Source of the DNA: Dyadobacter pollutisoli
GTDB lineage: Bacteria; Bacteroidota; Bacteroidia; Cytophagales; Spirosomataceae
Reading direction: 5' to 3'
DNA: 64,000 nucleotides
NCBI RefSeq assembly: GCF_026625565.1
Contig: NZ_CP112998.1
Coordinates: 7,476,501 to 7,540,500, forward strand
Below are positions 42,048 through 50,985 of this stretch, piece by piece. The number at the start of each line of letters is the position of its first letter. Position 1 is the first letter of the stretch. The notes below the pieces were generated by a model. It ran no database searches and was not told where the DNA came from. It saw nothing but the letters and a program-made list of their open reading frames with translations. A program made the translations under genes and the position numbers.

Positions 42048-42305
42048 CTAAAATTGTAGTTGTCCGGCATGTAATTGCTCTACGGGAAAAATAAGATCCC
42101 AGTCTTTGCCCCAAACGACATTACCTCTCTCTATTCTGAATTTTTTGAATTCTTTCAGTTCTTTATACTTATCGTGCTGAGGATGTTGATTTTTTTTGAG
42201 AAAATTTTCAAAATCAACTACCTGCTGTGTAGCATCGCTGAATTGGATCAAAATTTTATAATCCGACATATAATTTGCCGCAAGTACCTTGACTGTCAGT
42301 ATCAT
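42048..42305 (-). CDS. DUF2442 family protein
   Basis: An 85-residue DUF2442 protein (VLAANYMSDYKILIQFSDATQQVVDFENFL near the N-terminus, NVVWGKDWDLIFPVEQL near the C-terminus). The family has no confirmed activity but is frequently paired with DUF4160 genes and has been suggested to form toxin-antitoxin-like modules. The start overlaps the end of the DUF4160 gene by 4 nt (ATGA), showing translational coupling. Confidence 0.82.
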   Translation of the reverse strand: MILTVKVLAANYMSDYKILIQFSDATQQVVDFENFLKKNQHPQHDKYKELKEFKKFRIERGNVVWGKDWDLIFPVEQLHAGQLQF

Positions 42306-42604
42306 AATTTCTGAGTGATTTTTATACTTGACACCTTCTTTTTCAATACAAAAAAATCTGTCCAGCGATTTACGATAACCTCTGCATATGCTTCGATTAC
42401 TTTTCTCGCCTCTTTAAGCTGAGGCGTAGGCAATGCCTCTATTCCAGCAGCAGGTCGTATTTTAAGATCCTTTAATGTCCCATCCTCGAAAAATATCTCA
42501 AAAATTGTCTCATACTCATTGTAAGAAACGTGGACATGAATCGGTAAGTGATCGTTAGAATAGAAATAGAAAACTATGCCAAAATATTCCAGAATTTTGG
42601 GCAT
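42302..42604 (-). CDS. DUF4160 family protein
   Basis: A 100-residue DUF4160 protein. The family pattern MPKILEYFGIVFYFYSNDHLPIHVHV (Asp-His-x-Pro-x-His) is clear; the conserved acidic and histidine residues could suggest a nuclease or metal-binding site, but no activity is proven. It is the first gene of a two-gene unit with DUF2442. Both genes are intact. Confidence 0.83.
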   Translation of the reverse strand: MPKILEYFGIVFYFYSNDHLPIHVHVSYNEYETIFEIFFEDGTLKDLKIRPAAGIEALPTPQLKEARKVIEAYAEVIVNRWTDFFVLKKKVSSIKITQKL

Positions 42605-42644
42605 GCTACTTTTATAGTGTGTGACTCAAAATTAGTCAAAAGAT

Positions 42645-42701
42645 TCTAAAAAATAAGGACAATGACAGAGCCGTCCATATCGGTGCCTCTATCATTGTCC
42701 T
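42645..42701 (-). terminator. Terminator of the galactose operon
   Basis: Reverse-strand hairpin with a perfect 10-bp outer stem (AGGACAATGA/TCATTGTCCT, 42656-42665 and 42692-42701), partial inner pairing, and a T-rich tail. It lies 25 nt after the galM stop. Confidence 0.75.
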
Positions 42702-42725
42702 CGTGTTAAATGCTTCCTCTTTTAA

Positions 42726-43868
42726 CTACTTGGCCGAAAACCGGTATTTAGTAGTAGTATTATAAGTTTCGCCCGGTTTCAAAACGGTCGTAGGAAATTG
42801 AGGCTGATTAGGTGAATCCGGGTAGTGCTCTGTTTCCAGGCATAGCGCAAATCTTTTGGAATAAGTCGCATTTTTACCCTTCAACTTGCCATCCAGGAAG
42901 TTCCCTGTATAAAACTGAACAGCAGGCTCAGTTGTGAAAACCTCCATAAAGCGGCCGCTTTCAGGGTCTTTAACGGTTGCGAACAACATCAGGCCTGGTT
43001 CGGTCCTTTTAAGTACCCAGCAGTGATCATAGCCACCGCCATTTTTGATCTGCTCGTCCTCCACTTTATCAATACCTGAACTTATTTTGGTCGGCTTTCT
43101 GAAATCAAATGGTGTTCCCTCCACAGCTTGTAGCTTGCCGGTTGGGATCAATGTCGTGTCAATAGGGACAATACTATCCGACGCAATGGAAACTTCATGA
43201 TCCAGAATGTCTCTTTTGAGTCCTGTCAAATTGAAATATGAGTGGTTGGTTAGGTTTACAACGGTTGCTTTATCAGTAGTAGCAGTGTAGTTGATGGACA
43301 ATGCATTGTCATTATCCAATGTATAAACCACTTTTACAGTCAGATTTCCGGGATATCCCTCTTCCATATCCTTGCTCAGATATTCCAGCTGAAGGCCCAC
43401 AACCGAATCCTGATTAATTTCGGTTGCCTTCCAAATTACCTTATCAAAACCTTTAATCCCGCCGTGCAATGCATTGGGGCCATTGTTGATAGCCAATGTA
43501 TATTCCTTGCCGTCCAGTTTAAATTTTCCTTTCGCGATCCGGTTCCCATAACGGCCTACGAGCGCGCCGAAAAAGGGATGTCCCGCCAGGTATGGCGCTA
43601 GCGAGTCAAATCCAAGCACCACATCGGCCCACTCGCCCTTTTTGTCGGGTGCGGTCAATTTAGTGATGATACCGCCGTAATTGGTGATGTTTACGGTCAT
43701 GCCGTTGGCATTCGTCAGCGTGTAAAGGTCTGCCTGCTGGCCGTCGGGCAGTTCGCCGAATGCTTCTTTGGAAATGGTACTGATCATTTTTTCTTCTTTG
43801 TTTGTTTTGGAGCAACTGAAAAGGCCAAATCCAATCAGTGCGGTGAGTAAAATGGGTAGTCTTCTCAT
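42726..43868 (-). CDS. galM: Aldose 1-epimerase (galactose mutarotase), lipoprotein form
   Basis: Mutarotase of 380 residues that interconverts alpha- and beta-galactose. It carries a lipoprotein signal (MRRLPILLTALIGFGLFSC), so unlike E. coli GalM it is exported. Conserved segments are NYGGIITKLTAPDKKG, FFGALVGRYGNRIAKGKF, NALHGGIKGFDK, the catalytic His region NLTNHSYFNLTG, and ALCLETEHYPDSPNQP with the catalytic Glu near PAVQFYTGNFL. It is the last gene of the gal operon, after galK. Confidence 0.92.
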   Translation of the reverse strand: MRRLPILLTALIGFGLFSCSKTNKEEKMISTISKEAFGELPDGQQADLYTLTNANGMTVNITNYGGIITKLTAPDKKGEWADVVLGFDSLAPYLAGHPFFGALVGRYGNRIAKGKFKLDGKEYTLAINNGPNALHGGIKGFDKVIWKATEINQDSVVGLQLEYLSKDMEEGYPGNLTVKVVYTLDNDNALSINYTATTDKATVVNLTNHSYFNLTGLKRDILDHEVSIASDSIVPIDTTLIPTGKLQAVEGTPFDFRKPTKISSGIDKVEDEQIKNGGGYDHCWVLKRTEPGLMLFATVKDPESGRFMEVFTTEPAVQFYTGNFLDGKLKGKNATYSKRFALCLETEHYPDSPNQPQFPTTVLKPGETYNTTTKYRFSAK

Positions 43869-43905
43869 AAGTAAAGGTTAAGAGTTGCTGGTTTGCTGGA
43901 ATAGA

Positions 43906-45102
43906 TTAGTTGGTAATGATTTCTTCGGTACCGGTTGTAATTTTCACTCTATAACAAGGCAGGTCGATCTGGTATTTTTCCAGATAGGCGCTTTTCATTT
44001 GTTTTTCAAATTCAGGTACAGCATCTTTTTTGACAAGATTAATAGTACAGCCCCCAAATCCTCCTCCCATCATCCTCGCTCCCAGTACCGCTGAATTGTT
44101 TTGTGTTTCGGCAACCAGAAAATCAAGCTCGGGACAGCTCACTTCGTATTCGTGTTGCAAGCCATGGTGCGTTGCATACATTTTTTTGCCAAAATCAGCC
44201 ATATTACCTTCCAAAAGCAGGTCACAGGCATCCTGAACGCGCTGGATCTCCTCGGTGATAAATTTACAGCGACGGTAAATGACATCTCCTAATTCCTCCT
44301 TATGCTCTTCAACGAGCTTTGGCGAACCATCGCGCAGACTCAGAATTTTAGCATCATATTTTTGAAGGATAGCCGTGCCTTGCTCACATTCCAAGCGTCT
44401 GGTGTTGTATGCAGAGCTAGCCAACGAGTGTTTTACGCTGGTATCGCAAAGTACGAGCAGGTACTCGTCCATGGGGAACGGGAAATATTCGTAATCCAGC
44501 GAGCGACAGTCCAAACGGATTACGGCTTCTTCTTTTCCAAAAGCAGAAGCGAACTGGTCCATAATGCCACATTGAACGCCCACATATTCGTTTTCGGCTT
44601 TCTGGGACATTTTTACAATGCTAAAACGGTCCAGGTTCAGGCCATACATTTCGTTTAATGCAAACAAAAGACAGCATTCCAATGCGGCCGATGAGGATAA
44701 GCCCGCACCAACCGGCACGTCGCCGCCAAAAGCAGCCTGGAAGCCGCCGATAGTGAGACCCATTTTCTGAACCTGTTCGATAATGCCAATTTGGTAATGT
44801 GGCCAGGACTTTTCAGGCTTGGATAGATCGCCGAGAGAAAAAGCGAAAGACTCGTCGAGATCTGCGGCATAGAGGATTACCTGGTCGTCCTCACGGGGTG
44901 AGATTACAAAATAAACAGCTTTGTCTACACTGGCAGGAAGTACAAATCCATTGTTGTAGTCCGTATGTTCACCGATGAGGTTAATACGGCCTGGCGACCT
45001 GAAAACCCTTATTTTGTCTGTATTCCCAAATTTGAGAAAATATTTTTCCCTGATACTGTCAATGATATTCACTTCTGTTGTCAAAATTTCTGAACTGATC
45101 AT
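43906..45102 (-). CDS. galK: Galactokinase
   Basis: GHMP-family kinase of 398 residues that phosphorylates galactose at C1 with ATP. The signature GRINLIGEHTDYNNGFVLP, the ATP-binding GAGLSSSAALECC, and GARMMGGGFGGCTINL are all intact. The start codon lies 4 nt after the stop of the dehydrogenase gene. galT and galE are not in this window. Confidence 0.95.
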   Translation of the reverse strand: MISSEILTTEVNIIDSIREKYFLKFGNTDKIRVFRSPGRINLIGEHTDYNNGFVLPASVDKAVYFVISPREDDQVILYAADLDESFAFSLGDLSKPEKSWPHYQIGIIEQVQKMGLTIGGFQAAFGGDVPVGAGLSSSAALECCLLFALNEMYGLNLDRFSIVKMSQKAENEYVGVQCGIMDQFASAFGKEEAVIRLDCRSLDYEYFPFPMDEYLLVLCDTSVKHSLASSAYNTRRLECEQGTAILQKYDAKILSLRDGSPKLVEEHKEELGDVIYRRCKFITEEIQRVQDACDLLLEGNMADFGKKMYATHHGLQHEYEVSCPELDFLVAETQNNSAVLGARMMGGGFGGCTINLVKKDAVPEFEKQMKSAYLEKYQIDLPCYRVKITTGTEEIITN

Positions 45103-45106
45103 TTGA

Positions 45107-46048
45107 TTAATAGCCTTTCACCAGATTTACCTCGTTAGCCACATTTCCACCGCTTTCCAGTGCGAAAATGTTGTTCAGGAATAAATCTACTTTGCCCATG
45201 TGTTCATGTTTGTGCCCGCCGCCGGTGTGCTGGGTAAGTATTACATTGGTCATTTTCCACAACGGGCTTTCCTCTGGCAGCGGTTCGATCTCGGTAACAT
45301 CCAACACGGCGCCGTCCAGTTTTCCTGAATTCAATACTGCTATCAATGCATGCTCGTCCGTCGTACTGCCCCTGCCTACGCTTGCGTACACGCTTTGGTC
45401 TTTCATTTGAGAGAAAAATTCCGTGTCAACAAAGTAAGTAGCAGTTCCGGGTAATGTGTTGATCACCAGGTCAGCGTGCGGCAATGCATTCATTAAATCT
45501 TCACGGCTATGTAAATCTGCTTCGGGAGAAGTTCTCGCCATCATATGCGTGTTGCAGCCCAGTCCTTTTAAAATCGCGTTGACCGACTGTCCTATTGTCC
45601 CTGCGCCGAGAATAATAACATTTTGCTGATACAAAATTTTTAATTCGGCACGGAGCTTGGCTCCAACCCATTCTGATTTTTGTTTGAGCAAAGTCAAGGT
45701 GTCCAGTCCGCGATAAAGTGCAAGTACACCGCCTACGATGGATTCGGCACAGGGCCGGGCAAACCAATCGCCCATATTGGCTACTTTCACACCATCTTTT
45801 AGCGGGACGGAAGCAAACTGGTCGAAGCCAGCCGAATCCAGTTGCCAGAATTTGAGATTGTCGGAAACATTGTCAAACCATTGAACTGGTGGGTTGCCGA
45901 GAATATAATTTGCGGACTGAAAAGACGATAACGCCTCTTCGTCGCTGGTAGTTTCGGTTCGGAAATGAATGATATGCTGAGGCGATAATGTGTCAACGAG
46001 CTTTTGCCTGAGCGGCTCATCCAGCATTGAATGGCAGTAGATGATCAT
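45107..46048 (-). CDS. D-isomer-specific 2-hydroxyacid dehydrogenase family protein
   Basis: NAD(P)-dependent dehydrogenase of 313 residues. The dinucleotide-binding motif is ILGAGTIGQSVNAILKGLG, and the catalytic His is in ILTQHTGGG; an Arg in GRGSTTDEHAL and a Glu in TEIEPLPEESPLW complete the usual site. It is the first gene of the galactose operon and starts 24 nt after an 18-bp palindrome. The natural substrate is unknown; a role in a galactose side pathway is inferred from location. Confidence 0.87.
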   Translation of the reverse strand: MIIYCHSMLDEPLRQKLVDTLSPQHIIHFRTETTSDEEALSSFQSANYILGNPPVQWFDNVSDNLKFWQLDSAGFDQFASVPLKDGVKVANMGDWFARPCAESIVGGVLALYRGLDTLTLLKQKSEWVGAKLRAELKILYQQNVIILGAGTIGQSVNAILKGLGCNTHMMARTSPEADLHSREDLMNALPHADLVINTLPGTATYFVDTEFFSQMKDQSVYASVGRGSTTDEHALIAVLNSGKLDGAVLDVTEIEPLPEESPLWKMTNVILTQHTGGGHKHEHMGKVDLFLNNIFALESGGNVANEVNLVKGY

Positions 46049-46071
46049 TTATTTTTATGTTTAAAGAAGCA

Positions 46072-46089
46072 AGGTAAAACGTTTTACCT
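46072..46089. promoter_or_regulatory. LacI-type operator of the galactose operon (18-bp perfect palindrome)
   Basis: AGGTAAAACGTTTTACCT is a perfect palindrome with the central CG and AAACGTTT core seen in LacI/GalR-family operators. It lies 24 nt before the first gene of the gal operon. No LacI-type gene is adjacent, so the regulator is probably encoded elsewhere. Confidence 0.75.
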
Positions 46090-46132
46090 GTTTTTGCACT
46101 TGCTTTAACTTTCGACATCGATATTATTGTTG

Positions 46133-47509
46133 TTAAACAGAAATTATATTGTCCTCGATCGGGCATAAAACACTAATAGTAGTTCCCCGCCCCGGATAGG
46201 AATCGATACTCAGTTTGCCGCCAAACGCGGCGGTCCGCTGTCGCAGGTTTAGCAAGCCATTTCCGGAATTTTTAATAGTCTCTCCCGCAAATCCGACACC
46301 ATCATCTTTGACGACGAGATTAATGTTGTCATTACTTACAAACAGATCAATTTTCACATTCTGTGCCTGAGAATGCCTGACCACATTATGCAGGATTTCT
46401 TTGTAAACCAGGAAAAGATTTCGCCGGCAGTCATTCGGAATGTACAGGTCTATTTCTTCGGCTGGCAGCTGCATATTCAGCTCAATCGGCTGATGTTCGA
46501 GCAATGCATAAGCCGTTTCTTTGATCCGGAATGAAAAGTTGCCCACCGAATCGTGTGTAGAATTAAGGCTCCATATGATTTCACGCATGCGGGTTACCAC
46601 CTTCCGGGAAGTTTCTCCGATCGTTTTAATGGTATGAGCAGTGACAGCCTCCTGGTTTTTAAACTGTCGTAATGCGGCATGGCTCATGGCGCTTATGCCA
46701 CTCAGATCGGCACCCAGTTCGTCATGGAGGTCGCGCGAGATATCATCACGGATACGACGGAGTGCTGATTGCTTCTTTTCATTTTCCTGCAACTGTTCAA
46801 TAAGCTGGGCCTGGGCTAGTATCATTTCCTTCTCATTCTGGCGGTTTTTGACAGACATTCCCAATGTGAAGCAGAGTACTTCCAGGATCACGCCAAACTG
46901 CATGTAAGTTACCGGGTAGGAGAACGGGTTGTCAGGATTTTTGGTAAAAATAATTGGTATGTAATTGACAGACAATGCAGTGAGGCAGCCTATCACAAAA
47001 AAGAAGGACCCGGCGATAAAATAGGCAATGGCCGCCTGGTGGAGTTTCAATATACGGGGCACCACTACTAAAGCACCGATTGCGAGAACGGCTCGGAAAA
47101 GAATGTAGTTACTCGTCTTAATGTTGTCGGGAACATCGCTCAGCAGGAACAAAACATCGATCGCGAGCTGGACGCACAAAATGACCGACATCCATCTCAG
47201 TAACTTATAACTGAACGGGTCCAGCTTTGGAATTTCGATCAGCAGGATCGCGAAACGGATATATAGTAAAAAAGCCAGTGACTCAATGAATGAAACCGCG
47301 AAATTGGCCCCGGGTTTATAGTCGGCCCGCTGGTAATCAATGTCATCCAGGTAAAAGGTGATCATCATGCAAAATATGTACAATGCGTATTGCCAGTAAA
47401 TTGCTTTTCGGTGCTGGAGAAAGGAAAAGAAGGCGTAAAAAGCCATCATACATAGCATGCCGTCGAAAAACAGACGTAGCTGCTGGTAGGAGGTAGACCA
47501 AGAGTGCAT
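46133..47509 (-). CDS. Sensor histidine kinase, HisKA_3 type
   Basis: Membrane histidine kinase of 458 residues. Seven or so N-terminal helices (residues about 12-225) resemble the 7TMR-DISM type of sensor; a short coiled coil (residues about 228-250) leads to the HisKA_3 domain (RIRDDISRDLHDELGADLSGI, with the phospho-acceptor His) and a HATPase domain (KEILHNVVRHSQAQ, VVKDDGVGF, GNGLLNLRQRTAAFGG). It has no periplasmic sensor domain. No response regulator gene is next to it. Confidence 0.9.
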   Translation of the reverse strand: MHSWSTSYQQLRLFFDGMLCMMAFYAFFSFLQHRKAIYWQYALYIFCMMITFYLDDIDYQRADYKPGANFAVSFIESLAFLLYIRFAILLIEIPKLDPFSYKLLRWMSVILCVQLAIDVLFLLSDVPDNIKTSNYILFRAVLAIGALVVVPRILKLHQAAIAYFIAGSFFFVIGCLTALSVNYIPIIFTKNPDNPFSYPVTYMQFGVILEVLCFTLGMSVKNRQNEKEMILAQAQLIEQLQENEKKQSALRRIRDDISRDLHDELGADLSGISAMSHAALRQFKNQEAVTAHTIKTIGETSRKVVTRMREIIWSLNSTHDSVGNFSFRIKETAYALLEHQPIELNMQLPAEEIDLYIPNDCRRNLFLVYKEILHNVVRHSQAQNVKIDLFVSNDNINLVVKDDGVGFAGETIKNSGNGLLNLRQRTAAFGGKLSIDSYPGRGTTISVLCPIEDNIISV

Positions 47510-47668
47510 GTTAGATTAGCGGGAAGATTGAGGTTTACTTAACGAAGTTTTTCCTGGCTAATCCTGACAAAACGTGTGTTCTTATTAATATCAAGGCAGA
47601 CGCTTTTGTGGAATGTAAATATAACTTAAACGTCTTGAACCTCAATACGTTTGACGCGGCCCGCTGCA

Positions 47669-48184
47669 TTAAATATGTTTTAATATTTTCTTTCCACGTG
47701 AGCGGAAAGCCGGTGTTTCGAAGTCCATTGCTTCTTCGATGATCACGCGTAATTCGTTTTTAATTTCCGGATAAATTTTGCTGAGATTATAAAGGATAGT
47801 CAATGAAAAAGCCCTGATCGCAATGGCGGTCTGCCGGTTTTGGACCAACGCAAAGCACGCGTCCATTAACTCGCCATGAAATTCTTCGGGAATTGCGATC
47901 TCTTCCAGTATCCGGGCACTGTTTCGGATCACGGCGTCGTGAATGTCGGCGCGTTTCAGCTGGCTCACCAGTACTCCTATATAAGGTCGAATGCTTTGTG
48001 GTTTTTGTTTCGAAGCAATGCTCACACTGTACGCAGCACGCTGGGCAAGCCGGAAATCATCGGAAAGAAAACAATGTATCAATTCTTTAAAGGCAGCATC
48101 CGAAGTACAGGCGTAGGCAGCGATCCGCATTGCGATCAATTTGGAATGTCTCGGATCGGCAAGCAGCTCAGTTTTAATGTTCAT
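47669..48184 (-). CDS. HEAT-like repeat protein of unknown function
   Basis: A 171-residue all-helical protein of HEAT/armadillo type, with repeating helix pairs (FKELIHCFLSDDFRLAQRAAYSVSIASKQKP, IRNSARILEEIAIPEEFHGELMDACFALVQ, TAIAIRAFSLTILYNLSKIYPEIKNEL). Such folds mediate protein contacts. No catalytic signature or signal peptide is visible. It is encoded downstream of fumC on the same strand, after a terminator. Function not recognised. Confidence 0.7.
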   Translation of the reverse strand: MNIKTELLADPRHSKLIAMRIAAYACTSDAAFKELIHCFLSDDFRLAQRAAYSVSIASKQKPQSIRPYIGVLVSQLKRADIHDAVIRNSARILEEIAIPEEFHGELMDACFALVQNRQTAIAIRAFSLTILYNLSKIYPEIKNELRVIIEEAMDFETPAFRSRGKKILKHI

Positions 48185-48208
48185 TTTCCAAACCGGTTAA
48201 AATCAAAA

Positions 48209-48232
48209 GTGCCCCGTTAACAAACGGAGCAC
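48209..48232 (-). terminator. Terminator of fumC
   Basis: Reverse-strand hairpin with a 10-bp stem and one wobble (48209-48218 with 48223-48232), 4-nt loop and a T-rich tail (TTTTGATTTT). Confidence 0.75.
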
Positions 48233-48265
48233 TGAAAATAGCTATAAAAATGATGATTTGACAGG

Positions 48266-49666
48266 CTATTTATTATCGCCCACCATTTCTTCCGGTTTGA
48301 CCCATGCATCAAATTCATCAGGAGTCAGGTAGCCGAGGGCTACTGCAGTCTCTTTTAATGTTGATCCGTTTTTGTGAGCAGTCTGAGCGATTTCGGCAGC
48401 TTTGTAATAACCGATTTTGGTGTTCAAAGCAGTTACCAGCATCAATGAATTGTTCACATGCTTTTTGATGTTTTCATGCAGCGGCTCAATACCGACAGCG
48501 CAATTGTCATTGAAAGAAACGCAAACATCACCGATCAGGCGAGCAGAATGCAGGAAATTATAGGCCATCAAAGGCTTGAAAACATTTAGTTCAAAATGAC
48601 CATTTGATCCGCCGATACCGATCGCCACATCATTACCCATAACCTGTGCAGCTACCATTGTCATGGCTTCGCATTGGGTGGGGTTCACTTTGCCGGGCAT
48701 AATAGAGCTTCCGGGCTCATTGTCGGGAATGTGTATTTCACCGATTCCCGAGCGTGGGCCTGAGGAAAGCATACGGATGTCGTTACCGATTTTCATTAGA
48801 CTTACAGCCACTGTTTTCAATGCGCCGTGCGCTTCTACAATGGCGTCGTGTGCAGCCAATGCTTCAAATTTATTTTCAGCAGTAATGAAAGGAAGACCTG
48901 TCAATGCAGCGATATGTTGTGCCACATTTTCTGAATAACCTTCTGGCGTGTTAATACCTGTTCCAACGGCAGTTCCCCCCAAAGCAAGTTCAGAAAGGTG
49001 AGCAAGTGTGTTGTAAATAGCACGCAAACCGTGGTCGAGCTGGGAGGCATATCCCGAAAACTCCTGGCCCAATGTCAATGGGGTCGCATCCATGAAGTGC
49101 GTACGGCCGATTTTAACAACATTTCTGAAAGCCTCAGATTTAGCTTTCAATGTATCACGCAGTTTAATGATACCCGGAATGGTTACATCCACCAGGATTT
49201 TATATGCCGCAATGTGCATAGCAGTCGGGTAAGTATCATTGGACGACTGCGACTTGTTTACGTCATCATTGGGATGAAGAAATTTGGTCTTGTCTGCCAG
49301 GTCACCGCCTTGCAAAACGTGTCCGCGGTAGGCGATTACCTCATTACAGTTCATATTAGACTGTGTTCCGGAGCCCGTTTGCCACACTACCAGCGGAAAC
49401 TGATCATCGAGCTGCTCAGTAAGGATCTCGTCACAAACCTGACCGATCAGGATGCTTTTTTCTTCTGGTAAAATACCCGCTTCAAAGTTGGTAATGGCAG
49501 CGGCTTTTTTTAAGTATGCAAAGGCTTTGATAATTTCCTTTGGCATTTTATTAATATCCTGAGCAATAGGGAAGTTCTGGATAGAGCGTTGCGTTTGAGC
49601 GCCCCAGTATACATGGGCAGGTACCTGCACTTCGCCCATGGTGTCTTTTTCTACACGATATTCCAT
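48266..49666 (-). CDS. fumC: Fumarate hydratase, class II
   Basis: Iron-independent fumarase of 466 residues, interconverting fumarate and malate in the TCA cycle. Family motifs are WQTGSGTQSNMNCNEVIAYR, GRTHFMDATPLTLGQEF, TAVGTGINTP and the signature GSSIMPGKVNPTQCE with the catalytic Ser loop. Length is standard. It is followed by a terminator and then a HEAT-like gene. Confidence 0.96.
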   Translation of the reverse strand: MEYRVEKDTMGEVQVPAHVYWGAQTQRSIQNFPIAQDINKMPKEIIKAFAYLKKAAAITNFEAGILPEEKSILIGQVCDEILTEQLDDQFPLVVWQTGSGTQSNMNCNEVIAYRGHVLQGGDLADKTKFLHPNDDVNKSQSSNDTYPTAMHIAAYKILVDVTIPGIIKLRDTLKAKSEAFRNVVKIGRTHFMDATPLTLGQEFSGYASQLDHGLRAIYNTLAHLSELALGGTAVGTGINTPEGYSENVAQHIAALTGLPFITAENKFEALAAHDAIVEAHGALKTVAVSLMKIGNDIRMLSSGPRSGIGEIHIPDNEPGSSIMPGKVNPTQCEAMTMVAAQVMGNDVAIGIGGSNGHFELNVFKPLMAYNFLHSARLIGDVCVSFNDNCAVGIEPLHENIKKHVNNSLMLVTALNTKIGYYKAAEIAQTAHKNGSTLKETAVALGYLTPDEFDAWVKPEEMVGDNK

Positions 49667-49822
49667 TTTAAGGTATAAGGATAATGTAAATGAACAATGC
49701 TTATTTTGGTGGTAAAGTTAGGGTTGGGCTTGCAGTTTTTGGTGTTTTTTAAAGAGAAATGTTTACCCACCTGGAAAGAATGTTTAGATTGTCGCCTTTA
49801 CAGTTTAAGATTACTTCAAAAC

Positions 49823-50557
49823 ATGACTCCCAAAATCAGTATTTACCCGGACTACCAATCGATGAGCCTGGCTGCGGCAGATCGCGTACTGACCTTACTG
49901 GCCAATAAACCCAATGCCGTCATTTGCCTGCCTTCGGGAAGTACACCGCTTGGCATGTTCCACACACTGGCGGCCGCGAATCAGAAGGGAATGGCCGATT
50001 TTTCCAAATGTATTTTTATTGGCTTGGACGAATGGATCGGAATGGGAGCCGATGACAACGGAAGCTGCCGGGACCTGCTCGACAAGGATTTTTTGAAACC
50101 CATTGGATTAAGGGACAATCAGATCGTTTTTTTCGATGGGAAAGCTATTGATCCGCAGGCCGAATGCGACCGTGTCAACAAGGTGGTGGCGAGTCTGGGC
50201 GGTTTGGACCTCATTGTTTTGGGAGTTGGAATGAATGGACACCTTGCCCTCAATGAGCCAGGAACCCCGTGGGACACTTACGCCCACATTTCAGAACTGG
50301 AAACCGTGACCAAGGAAGTTGGGCAAAAATATTTTGAAAAACCCACCATCCTGACCAGAGGAATAACGGTCGGTATCAAACACATTCTTGAATCCAAAAC
50401 CGCTATTCTGCTGGCCTCAGGCAGCTCGAAGGCAGAAGTGATCAAGCGTGCGCTGGCGTTCCCGGTAACCGCTGACTTTCCTGCCACCGCATTACAGAAT
50501 CATCTCAATGCAGAATTGATACTCGACGAAGAAGCTGCTTCATTGATTCAAAAGTGA
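49823..50557 (+). CDS. nagB: Glucosamine-6-phosphate deaminase family protein
   Basis: A 244-residue protein of the NagB/6-phosphogluconolactonase family, deaminating glucosamine 6-phosphate to fructose 6-phosphate or hydrolysing a lactone. LPSGSTPLGMFHTL binds phosphate, FIGLDEWIGM contains the acidic catalytic residue of NagB, and GVGMNGHLALNEPG matches the NagB signature with Asn in place of the usual Asp. The ATG at 49823 gives the normal family length; the frame is open to 49697. The deaminase call is more likely than lactonase. Confidence 0.8.
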   Translation: MTPKISIYPDYQSMSLAAADRVLTLLANKPNAVICLPSGSTPLGMFHTLAAANQKGMADFSKCIFIGLDEWIGMGADDNGSCRDLLDKDFLKPIGLRDNQIVFFDGKAIDPQAECDRVNKVVASLGGLDLIVLGVGMNGHLALNEPGTPWDTYAHISELETVTKEVGQKYFEKPTILTRGITVGIKHILESKTAILLASGSSKAEVIKRALAFPVTADFPATALQNHLNAELILDEEAASLIQK

Positions 50558-50678
50558 AGATAATGGTAGAAATCGGGTTGAAAAAATCACTTTTTGAACT
50601 GCACATTTTTGGGTAAAAAAGATAATTTATCGCAGAGCATTATTAATTTCTTACGGCTTCACTTAAATCGGTTACATG
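50558..50678. other. Intergenic stretch before the metE promoter
   Basis: No gene or convincing terminator is seen between the NagB-type gene and the metE promoter at 50679; it is AT-rich. Confidence 0.3.
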
Positions 50679-50711
50679 TTGAAAAGCCGATAAATTTTCA
50701 CTTTAAATTTG
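50679..50711 (+). promoter_or_regulatory. Promoter of the metE transcript
   Basis: TTG at 50679-50681 and TAAATTTG at 50704-50711, an exact TAnnTTTG match, with 22 nt between. Transcription would start just before the cobalamin riboswitch. Confidence 0.6.
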
Positions 50712-50719
50712 AAACGTTC

Positions 50720-50985
50720 TTTGTGAACGCCCGTCAATCGGGGTAATGGTTTTTGCTTTGGACCCCTCATCCAAAACTAGCAAAACAAAAAGGAACCGTG
50801 TGCAAATCACGGGCAGTCGTGCTACTGTAAGTATCAGTCCAATCATTAAAATGGACAAATTTTGACCCTGGTGTCCCATTGTTGTAAACCACAGGTACAG
50901 CGAGAAGGGCGGTCAGAATGATGCAAGCCAGGAGACTTGCCATTACTCTCAATGACTATTCTCTCACGAAAGGGGAGTAGCCACG
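50720..50985 (+). ncRNA. Cobalamin riboswitch upstream of metE
   Basis: The sequence has the conserved core: AGGAACCGTGTGCAAATCAC near 50791, GGGCAGTCGTGCTACTGTAA at 50811-50830, AGAAGGG near 50904, and a B12 box GCAAGCCAGGAGACTTGCC at 50923-50941. This is the class that binds cobalamin. Its place before a cobalamin-independent methionine synthase is the known logic: B12 switches metE off. The exact outer limits and expression platform are estimated; the leader to the metE ATG is about 440 nt and contains the perfect palindrome TACTGATCAGTA at 51079. Confidence 0.9.

Noticed and set aside
50767..50952. 61-codon minus-strand frame with a hydrophobic start
   Set aside because: Covers the cobalamin riboswitch; the conserved RNA motifs explain the sequence.
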